A DNA stretch of 64,000 nucleotides from Nostoc piscinale CENA21 (GTDB taxonomy: Bacteria; Cyanobacteriota; Cyanobacteriia; Cyanobacteriales; Nostocaceae): the NCBI RefSeq assembly GCF_001298445.1, contig NZ_CP012036.1:2545263-2609262 (forward strand), read 5' to 3'. The number at the start of each line of letters is the position of its first letter. Position 1 is the stretch's first letter. Below, piece by piece: positions 53,775 through 60,677 of this stretch. Both the position numbers and the translations under genes were made by a program. The notes under the pieces are model-generated. The model did no database searches, was not told the origin of the DNA, and saw nothing but the letters and a program-made list of their open reading frames with translations.

Positions 53775-54759
53775 TTAAGAATAGGGGATGGAAAGTTGTG
53801 AAGCATTGATTTTCCGTTGCTTTGATTTCTTATTTCCCCTTGCTGATTCCCATTGTTCAATCATTCCATTAGCGAGATCAGTTAATCTTTCTACAGCCGG
53901 ATCTGTATCTCCAAGTTCTGAACCAATCCAGTAACGCTGTAGCTTTTCTGCTGCATAAAATGTAGTACCAGATCCACCAAACGGATCGACTACAATTTGT
54001 CCAGGATGAGATGACATTGCAATAATTCGCTCTAGCATAATGGGTGCAAGTTCGTTAGGAACTCGTTTTTTGTGTTGACGATGGCGCACTGGTGGAATAT
54101 CCGTCCACATTTCTTCTGCTAGTGTCCATAAAATATCTTGAGAGTTAGCTTCAGAAGTTTCTTCCCAAACATCTTCCGGCGCATCCCAAACATCCATTAA
54201 ATTAATACCCTGTGCGTTCAGTTTTTTGCGATGTCCACCATAATCACGAATTTCCCCACCGCAATGTCGGCAAACTTGAATGGGTGTATAAACCTTATTA
54301 AAAACTGCTGCTTCTCCTTTAGTGTAGTAAAGTAATCCATAATGAGCCGGAGACATTTTTTTTGCCTCTAGGAAACGCTTTCGGCATTCTACAAGCAATC
54401 CAATGCCGAAAATTCATTCCTTGCTGATTCAAATATGCACCATATTCTATACACCATTTAGGTAGATTAAATACAAATAAACTGCCACCATTTTTTAAAA
54501 CTCGAATACTCTGATTCAACCACTGTTTTGACCATCTTAGATATTCATCATCTGCCATCTGATCAATCACGCCTTTACCATATTCTTTACCAAGGTTAAA
54601 AGGTGGATCAGCAAATACAATATCTACAGATTCATTCGGTAATGCTGAGAGAAATTTTAGACAATCTCCTTGATAAAGAATTCCATATTCACTTTTGTAG
54701 ATTTCTTTTAATTCTTGTTGTTCTACATCATCAGTAGCAATCAGTTGAAAAGGTAGCAT
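53775..54759 (-). pseudogene. DNA methyltransferase (N4-C or N6-A), split at an A8 run
   Basis: Two reverse-strand frames make one enzyme of about 327 residues. The N-terminal half (54319-54759) has the catalytic motif IV ESVDIVFADPPFNLGKEYGK. The C-terminal half (53775 to about 54356) has a possible zinc set CRHCGG and motif I VVDPFGGSGTTFYAAEKLQ. The order catalytic-motif-before-SAM-motif is the beta class. The join is an A8 run (54356-54363 plus strand as T8); with seven A it reads PRGKKMSPAHYGLLYY. The C-terminal half also has its own ATG (54354-54356) preceded by GAGGCAAAAAA, a good ribosome site, so two-chain expression is possible. By position it should protect the BamHI-like site. Confidence 0.86.
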
Positions 54760-54791
54760 TACTGTATATTTGAGTTTTGCTGTATATAACT

Positions 54792-54823
54792 AGTATAAAA
54801 ACTCTATTGACAATCGTCAATAG
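54792..54823 (-). promoter_or_regulatory. Methyltransferase promoter with palindromic operator
   Basis: The reverse strand has TTGACG (54815-54820) and TATACT (54792-54797) separated by exactly 17 bp, a canonical sigma-70-type promoter facing the methyltransferase gene. CTATTGAC and GTCAATAG (54804-54823) form a perfect 8-bp palindrome with a four-base spacer covering the -35 box. A dimeric repressor bound there would block RNA polymerase. Start would be near 54784, giving a leader of about 25 nt before the ATG at 54759. Confidence 0.8.
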
Positions 54824-54825
54824 AT

Positions 54826-55050
54826 TTATGGTGTATTTGTACTACGAGGTTGATAAGGTTTTCCCATCGGTTGATTTTGATATCGCTCGACTTCAACATT
54901 TTCTATGTAGTAATAACGTCCAAGTTTGCAAGCTATAATTTGACCATTCTTAATTAAGTTGTGTACTCGTTGGCGTGTGACACCAAGTAATTTGGCAGCT
55001 TGAGCTACAGAGAGTAATTCAGCACCATTTTTAGTAATAGAGCCTGTCAT
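54826..55050 (-). CDS. Excisionase-like/MerR-type HTH protein, possible R-M controller
   Basis: 74 residues. A single winged helix-turn-helix: LLSVAQAAKLLGVTRQRVHN, then LIKNGQIIACKLGRYYYIEN, with the YYYIENVEVERY strand that matches excisionase/AlpA-like DNA-binding domains. The gene lies immediately upstream of the methyltransferase and ends only 2 bp from the palindromic operator of that promoter. It may be the regulator of the R-M system, in place of the XRE-type C proteins of BamHI-like systems. This role is inference from position. Confidence 0.8.
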   Translation of the reverse strand: MTGSITKNGAELLSVAQAAKLLGVTRQRVHNLIKNGQIIACKLGRYYYIENVEVERYQNQPMGKPYQPRSTNTP

Positions 55051-55187
55051 AAAGTTAGTCGAGAATAATGCTTAAAATTAACAGGTTGATCCAAATCAAT
55101 ATTGTATTTTCAAGCGTAACTCAGTCTTACTAGTGAGCAAAGCTCAAACCCTTTGACGTTGAAATCATCTGCTCAGTTAACAGATAT

Positions 55188-55436
55188 ATGTCAAACTCGC
55201 TCAAAGCATCAACGGCTGGACTGACAATTGTGGTCAAGGCGCGAAAACATCTTGGCTGGAAGAAATAGTACGGCTCGTTAGGGGCAAGATGCTCACACTT
55301 CTAGAGCTACTTTACAGCGATTTTGGCAGGGCGATCGCCTACGATATCCTGTGTGAACGCATTCAGTATGCTCGAACGTTGGGTTATGTAGACTTAATTC
55401 ATGCCAGATGGTCTTCAAAAAGAAGTTGAATTTATT
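55188..55436 (+). pseudogene. Decayed N-terminal domain of an HTH-linked signalling protein
   Basis: From ATG 55188 the frame reads MSNSLKASTAGLTIVVKARK and stops at 55268. Another frame then reads STAR-stop-GQDAHTSRATLQRFWQGDRLRY, and a third reads ERIQ...ARTLGYVDL. Together they match the N-terminal HTH-like module (MSxSLxASxxGLxxVxxARxxxGW...TSxATLxRFWxG) that I recall from cyanobacterial NB-ARC or AAA-type STAND proteins. A TGG-to-TAG nonsense change and at least two frameshifts are visible. The rest of the original gene is gone. Confidence 0.7.
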
Positions 55437-55479
55437 CAACAAAAATACTGCTGAAAATTACTACTAAGGTGATGGATTT

Positions 55480-55905
55480 TCATCGAAAAAATCTTTCTAC
55501 CAGATGGGCTGCTAAATTTTCAACATCTAGATTATGTACATTATCATCAGCTAATAAATTAACCACTGCAGATAACCTCTCACCCTCTTCAGCAATTCGC
55601 TCACAAGCTGCTAAGTTAACTGCAAAATCAAACAGCGATTTTTCACCTAATTGCTGTCTCACCTGGACAGCTAATATATCATCACTAACCAAAAATTCTT
55701 TAACTGCATCTAATAACTGATTCCCTAAAATCTCATCATATTCCCAGGTTTCTAGCCAATCTCCATCAACATCTTCAACATAGATATGTACAAAATCTAA
55801 ACCATAAGTTAGCCAATCTTGTTGCATTTTACGGGCTGTTGCTAAAGCTTGGGCAAATTTATCTAATTGTCCTTCGTAGCTTGCAGTTTCACTTTGATTA
55901 GGCAT
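55480..55905 (-). CDS. Hypothetical acidic protein
   Basis: 141 residues, strongly acidic (WLTYGLDFVHIYVEDVDGDW, EYDEILGNQLLDAVKEFLVS). Mainly helical, no signal peptide, no cysteine cluster except one Cys. The C-terminal LLADDNVHNLDVENLAAHLV looks like a helical bundle. No family recognised. ATG 55905 gives MPNQSETASYEGQLDKFAQA. It lies between the decayed gene and a further unknown protein in the nuclease-rich stretch. Confidence 0.6.
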   Translation of the reverse strand: MPNQSETASYEGQLDKFAQALATARKMQQDWLTYGLDFVHIYVEDVDGDWLETWEYDEILGNQLLDAVKEFLVSDDILAVQVRQQLGEKSLFDFAVNLAACERIAEEGERLSAVVNLLADDNVHNLDVENLAAHLVERFFR

Positions 55906-55947
55906 AAAGGCTGTGATAAGCAGTTAATTGAATGAATACATCAAAAA

Positions 55948-56640
55948 TTAGGCAAATTTCAGATATTTGCCTTCCGCAAGATAATCACTGTTATACAAAG
56001 CAACGTTGACTAACTGATTAATGAAATTTGCATCTTTAGGATTGTAACTAACAAACAAGCCTCTTTCTATCTCCCATGAGTTAAGTGTACTTTTCCAATC
56101 ATGATATTTTTGATTACTTAGTTCTTCCGATACACTGGTAATTTGAATACATAATGGTTGATTGTTGCGACTGCTAACGATTAAGTCTGTCGCCATCGAA
56201 AGGTCGGCAATATATCTCTGCCAAAAACTACCTTCACGACTCACAATATCTTGCGCTATAGATTTAATAATATCATCATCCACTTGATTAAATTCACCCG
56301 ACATTAATTTTTGTTTCCAAATATAAAATTTAGTGTCAGTTGCATTAATCCACTTAGGAAAAAGATAACTATACCAATATCTTTCATTTGCTGTCATTTG
56401 GGCAAATTTAGCTTGTTGTTCTGCTTCTGAAGGTAATGATTGAATCATTAACCAAATGGTAGAATCCGTAATTACTTCCAACAGGAATGCCAGAACAAAA
56501 GGTTTTGCCGTCAGGGAACCTAACTTAATATCTTTAACCCAACGATTAATTTCATGCAATTTTCTCGCTAGATTTTGATCTACCAAGGATGCTTCCTCGA
56601 TAAGTAATTTTAACTGCTCCTTAATCTCTTTCGCTTGCAA
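55948..56640 (-). CDS. Hypothetical protein, possible nuclease-like C-terminus
   Basis: 230 residues. Residues 1-120 are helical (EIKEQLKLLIEEASLVDQNL; GSLTAKPFVLAFLLEVITDS). Residues about 150-205 read MATDLIVSSRNNQPLCIQIT then VSEELSNQKYHDWKSTLNSW, where D-LIVSS...-Q-IT-SVSEE could be the D...(E/Q)xK-like part of a PD-(D/E)XK fold, though the Lys is missing. I do not recognise a named family. It lies between an unknown acidic protein and a Uma2 gene on the same strand. Confidence 0.6.
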   Translation of the reverse strand: MQAKEIKEQLKLLIEEASLVDQNLARKLHEINRWVKDIKLGSLTAKPFVLAFLLEVITDSTIWLMIQSLPSEAEQQAKFAQMTANERYWYSYLFPKWINATDTKFYIWKQKLMSGEFNQVDDDIIKSIAQDIVSREGSFWQRYIADLSMATDLIVSSRNNQPLCIQITSVSEELSNQKYHDWKSTLNSWEIERGLFVSYNPKDANFINQLVNVALYNSDYLAEGKYLKFA

Positions 56641-56709
56641 ATGATGTCCTGCTTGTGGTCAATAATACTTATTCTATTTAAAAAACTTCGTATTACCTTC
56701 ATCATGCTA

Positions 56710-57417
56710 TTAAATATGGTCGGGGTCAATACCTTGTGCTAGTAAAATCTCCCTTAACCGATTAACTTCAGCTTGGGCTTGTTGGGCGCGGGTTTCGGCT
56801 TGCTGGGCTTTTTCTTCAGGTGTGGGGATTAAGTGATTGTCAGTCGTAAAGTATCTTAACTTGCCTTCATACACGCCGAGATACAGTTCTAACTGCTGAC
56901 TCCAGAGTTTGCCTTCTGGAGTGGGTGTAATTGGCTGATATTTACCTTCTACTAAATGAAATCCTTGGAACTCAAGAGTAACGGGGTCAAACCAGAAGTA
57001 GTCAGGGGTGCGGAAGGTATCTTGATAAATTTGTTTTTTCAAGCCTCTGTCTACTGCGGCTGTGGAATCTGACAAAATTTCGACAATCACATTGGGATAT
57101 TTGCCATCTTCATGCCATACCACCCAACTATTTCGGTCTCTTTTTTCTGTACCTAACACCACGAAAAAATCTGGGCTGCGAAATTCTTCTGATTTTTTCT
57201 GCTTGGGGCTATAGTAAATTGTCAAGTTACCAGAAGCATAGAAATTTTGTCTTTCTTGCCACCATAACTTTAAGGTGCGAATTAGCAGTTCAATTTGGTC
57301 GCGGTGGAGATCACTTTCTAATGGTGGTTCGTCACTGAGTAAATCACTAGGCGGAAAAAGTATACCATCTTCTATAATTTCGCTAGGAATCCTGTCTACA
57401 ATAGTAGGCTCAGACAT
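56710..57417 (-). CDS. Uma2 family endonuclease-like protein
   Basis: 235 residues. The Uma2 core has FRSPDFFVVLGTEKRDRNSW (D position) and KYPNVIVEILSDSTAAVDRG (E-x-L-S), with DTFRTPDYFWFDPVTLEFQG closing the fold. The C-terminus is a Gln/Ala/Glu-rich coiled coil (EEKAQQAETRAQQAQAEVNR) typical of cyanobacterial Uma2 proteins. This is the second Uma2 gene in the window. Biological role unknown; a DNA-cleaving activity is inferred from fold only. Confidence 0.9.
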   Translation of the reverse strand: MSEPTIVDRIPSEIIEDGILFPPSDLLSDEPPLESDLHRDQIELLIRTLKLWWQERQNFYASGNLTIYYSPKQKKSEEFRSPDFFVVLGTEKRDRNSWVVWHEDGKYPNVIVEILSDSTAAVDRGLKKQIYQDTFRTPDYFWFDPVTLEFQGFHLVEGKYQPITPTPEGKLWSQQLELYLGVYEGKLRYFTTDNHLIPTPEEKAQQAETRAQQAQAEVNRLREILLAQGIDPDHI

Positions 57418-57446
57418 AAGCGGCTTCTACCTAATATCTACGTTAA

Positions 57447-58094
57447 TTATTTCTGACAATTAACTAACTGACAGATGCCTTTAAGAACTTGTAATAACTC
57501 GATCGCATCGGGGGATTCATTAAGATTTAATAATGGCATAAGTTGATAAGTAGGCTGTTGGGCGCGGGTTAAATGAACAAATTGATAAAGCTGTCCATTG
57601 GTAACTAAACCCCACACAGATGGTTGTTGCTCTAAACTTTTAAAGGCGTAAGTAATTAATTGCGGCAAACCCTCACCTACATGGATCGCACTATTTTTTG
57701 TTTCAATGACTAAAATCCAAAAAGGTGCTGTGGTATGAGTCTGAGAGTTATTGACGGCTAAAATATCCATCCGTCCGGTAATTCTTCTGTCTTCATCTTC
57801 GACTGCGATCGCCACACTATCTTCCATTGTTAACCGAATCGGCACATCATAAAATCCAGCCAGCCGCATTAATGGGGCTAGGGTTAAAAATTTTACTAAG
57901 CCTTCAGAAATTTTACCCTCACTAGAGTAACGCTCGAAGTCGCTTCTGATTCGCAATAAATCCTGCTGTTCAAACTCAGAGAGTGTTTCTAAAGGTAAAA
58001 AGTCTGTGAATGAACCATTTGCCAGCTTTTCGAGTTTGAGCAAGCGATGAACATCATTGAGGGATAAGTTATTAGCTTCGAGAATTAGCGGCAT
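57447..58094 (-). CDS. Restriction endonuclease-like (PD-(D/E)XK) protein
   Basis: 215 residues. GRMDILAVNNSQTHTTAPFW followed by ILVIETKNSAIHVGEGLPQL gives the nuclease core D...E-x-K (D in RMDIL, E-T-K in VIETK). This resembles the N-terminal domain of HsdR-like proteins and the cyanobacterial 'restriction endonuclease subunit R' family. No helicase part is present, so it is a free-standing nuclease domain. It is adjacent to, and upstream of, the Uma2 gene (30 bp), possibly cotranscribed. Confidence 0.83.
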   Translation of the reverse strand: MPLILEANNLSLNDVHRLLKLEKLANGSFTDFLPLETLSEFEQQDLLRIRSDFERYSSEGKISEGLVKFLTLAPLMRLAGFYDVPIRLTMEDSVAIAVEDEDRRITGRMDILAVNNSQTHTTAPFWILVIETKNSAIHVGEGLPQLITYAFKSLEQQPSVWGLVTNGQLYQFVHLTRAQQPTYQLMPLLNLNESPDAIELLQVLKGICQLVNCQK

Positions 58095-58291
58095 AGCGTG
58101 AAGTATGAAGTATGAAATTTTATACTTATTTTATTTAATGGGAAAATCCTTAATACTCAACAAAAACTAGTACAGGTTGGCGTAAATAAAGAGACTATCT
58201 AGAATTGCTAAAAGGCTTGTGGTATCGTTATTCTTTCTTTTTCCTTTTGCCCTTCGGGTGACGCTCCTAACGTCGCTACCGCTTCGCTAAT

Positions 58292-58330
58292 GGCAGTGAG
58301 GGAGTCGGGAGACCCGCCCAACGCACTGCC
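58292..58330. repeat. Dispersed hairpin before acs
   Basis: GGCAGTG (58292-58298) and CACTGCC (58324-58330) pair around an inner CGGGAGACCCG hairpin. The preceding text (CCTTCGGGTGACGCTCCTAACG...) is typical of dispersed cyanobacterial repeats and is more G+C-rich than its surroundings. The 58095-58466 region otherwise contains no gene. Confidence 0.6.
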
Positions 58331-58466
58331 TCACCTTTTTACTTTTGCCTTGTTGTACTAGCCTCTAGCCCCTCCGTCTACCAGCTTAACGAAAATCTAA
58401 ACTCTGTAGCGCCTAACTAAGCTAAGAATGGTTTTTACTAACATATAGTGATTGTGCTGATCAACT

Positions 58467-60440
58467 ATGTCTCAACCAACTATAGAATCAATCCTACAAG
58501 AGAAGCGTTTATTCCAGCCGGCTGCGGGATTCTCGCAAAACGCCCATATTAAAAGCTTAGAAGATTATCAACAACTTTACGATAAAGCCAAGGCTGACCC
58601 GGAAAAATTTTGGGCAGATTTAGCGGAAACTGAATTGCATTGGTTTGAAAAGTGGCACACCATTCTAGATTGGCAACCACCGTTTGCGAAGTGGTTTGTC
58701 GGTGGCAAGATGAATATTTCTTACAACTGTTTAGATAGACATCTCACAACTTGGCGCAAGAATAAAGCGGCGTTGATTTGGGAAGGTGAGCCAGGAGATT
58801 CCCGGACTTTGACATACTCCCAACTACATCGAGAAGTTTGCCAATTTGCCAATGTATTAAAACAGTTGGGAGTCCAAAAAGGCGATCGCGTGGGTATTTA
58901 TATGCCGATGATACCGGAAGCGGCGATCGCTATGTTAGCTTGTGCCAGAATTGGCGCACCCCATAGTGTGGTATTTGGTGGTTTCAGTGCCGAAGCTTTA
59001 CGCGATCGCTTAATTGATGCCCAAGCTAAATTAGTTGTGACTGCTGATGGTGGTTGGCGTAAAGATGCGATCGTTCCCCTGAAAGAACAAGTCGATAAAG
59101 CTTTGGCAGATGGCGCTGTTCCTTCTGTAGAAAATGTCTTGGTAGTCAAGCGCACCGGACAAGATATTTATATGCAGTTGGGCGGACGTGACCATTGGTG
59201 GCACGATTTACAAAAAGGTGTCTCGGCTGATTGTCCGGCGGAACCAATGGACAGCGAAGATATGCTGTTTATTCTCTACACTTCTGGCAGTACAGGTAAA
59301 CCCAAGGGCGTTGTGCATACCACTGCTGGTTATAACTTGTACACCCACATGACTACCAAATGGATATTCGACTTGCAAGACACTGATGTTTATTGGTGTA
59401 CTGCCGATGTGGGTTGGATTACCGGACATAGTTACATTGTTTATGGGCCATTATCTAACGGTGCAACCACGCTGATGTATGAAGGTGCGCCCCGTGCTTC
59501 TAATCCTGGTTGCTTCTGGGATGTCATAGAAAAATACGGTGTGAATATTTTCTACACTGCACCGACGGCGATTCGGGCGTTTATTAAGATGGGCGAACAC
59601 CATCCTAAATCGCGCAATTTGTCTTCACTGCGCTTATTGGGAACTGTCGGCGAACCAATTAACCCCGAAGCTTGGATGTGGTATCACCGCGTGATTGGTG
59701 GCGATCGCTGTCCGATTGTCGATACTTGGTGGCAAACTGAAACAGGCGGAATTATGATTACACCCTTACCAGGGGCAATTCCGACTAAACCCGGTTCCGC
59801 GACACGTCCTTTCCCCGGAATTTTGGCAGACATCGTTGATTTAGATGGGAACTCTTTAGGCGATAACGAAGGCGGTTATTTGGCAGTGCGTCATCCTTGG
59901 CCGGGAATGATGCGGACTGTTTACGGTGATCCTGAACGCTTCCGCCGCACCTATTGGGAACATATTCCGCCCCAAGATGGCAAGTATACATACTTTGCTG
60001 GCGATGGTGCGAGACGAGATGAAGACGGTTATTTCTGGGTGATGGGACGAGTTGACGATGTGTTGAACGTGTCAGGACATCGCCTCGGCACAATGGAAAT
60101 TGAATCAGCGTTAGTTTCTCACCCAGCCGTTGCAGAGGCGGCGGTTGTTGGTAAGCCAGATGAACTCAAAGGTGAGGATGTTGTGGCGTTTGTGACTTTA
60201 GAAGGTACGCATCAACCAAGCGAGGAACTAAGTAAGGAACTGAAAAAACACGTCGTGCAGGAAATTGGTGCGATCGCCCGTCCCGGAGAAATCCGCTTTA
60301 CCGATGCTTTACCCAAAACGCGATCGGGCAAGATTATGCGGCGCTTGTTGCGTAACCTAGCGGCTGGACAAGAAGTTTCTGGTGACACTTCAACCTTAGA
60401 AGACCGTGGCGTGTTAGATAAATTACGCGAAGGTGCATGA
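58467..60440 (+). CDS. acs: Acetyl-CoA synthetase
   Basis: 657 residues. An AMP-forming enzyme that makes acetyl-CoA from acetate, ATP and CoA. Motifs: the P-loop-like YTSGSTGKPKGVVHT, the adenylate-binding WWQTETGG, YFAGDGARRDEDGYFWVMGR, and the C-terminal GRVDDVLNVSGHRL hinge. The catalytic and regulatory Lys is in TRSGKIMRRLLRN, the site acetylated by Pat-like enzymes in other bacteria. Length is typical (650-660). ATG 58467 gives MSQPTIESILQEKRLFQPAA. It is a single-gene unit. Confidence 0.95.
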   Translation: MSQPTIESILQEKRLFQPAAGFSQNAHIKSLEDYQQLYDKAKADPEKFWADLAETELHWFEKWHTILDWQPPFAKWFVGGKMNISYNCLDRHLTTWRKNKAALIWEGEPGDSRTLTYSQLHREVCQFANVLKQLGVQKGDRVGIYMPMIPEAAIAMLACARIGAPHSVVFGGFSAEALRDRLIDAQAKLVVTADGGWRKDAIVPLKEQVDKALADGAVPSVENVLVVKRTGQDIYMQLGGRDHWWHDLQKGVSADCPAEPMDSEDMLFILYTSGSTGKPKGVVHTTAGYNLYTHMTTKWIFDLQDTDVYWCTADVGWITGHSYIVYGPLSNGATTLMYEGAPRASNPGCFWDVIEKYGVNIFYTAPTAIRAFIKMGEHHPKSRNLSSLRLLGTVGEPINPEAWMWYHRVIGGDRCPIVDTWWQTETGGIMITPLPGAIPTKPGSATRPFPGILADIVDLDGNSLGDNEGGYLAVRHPWPGMMRTVYGDPERFRRTYWEHIPPQDGKYTYFAGDGARRDEDGYFWVMGRVDDVLNVSGHRLGTMEIESALVSHPAVAEAAVVGKPDELKGEDVVAFVTLEGTHQPSEELSKELKKHVVQEIGAIARPGEIRFTDALPKTRSGKIMRRLLRNLAAGQEVSGDTSTLEDRGVLDKLREGA

Positions 60441-60468
60441 AGAGTGATGAGTGCTGAGTAAACATTAG

Positions 60469-60583
60469 TAGCGTGTCTAGCTTTAAAATGTTGCATTAAA
60501 AAACCGATTTCATCTGCGTTTATCCGCGTGGATCTGCGGTTAATTTTTCCAATCTAATGCAATATTTTAGTCTAGACACGCCA
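60469..60583. repeat. MITE-like element with 30-bp inverted ends
   Basis: TAGCGTGTCTAGCTTTAAAATG (start of the left arm, 60469-60498) is the inverted match of the right arm ending TCTAGACACGCCA (60555-60583), with few mismatches over 30 bp. The internal text (CATCTGCGTTTATCCGCGTG) is a frequent dispersed phrase. A possible TA target duplication is present at the ends. It is about 115 bp long and lies between acs and the CocE gene. Confidence 0.78.
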
Positions 60584-60677
60584 TTACTCATCTGTGCTTG
60601 TATTAAGTAATCACACAGAAATTACACACATTCTCTTCCTGTTGCTTGTTCCCTAATGTAATTTTGTGCAACTACTT

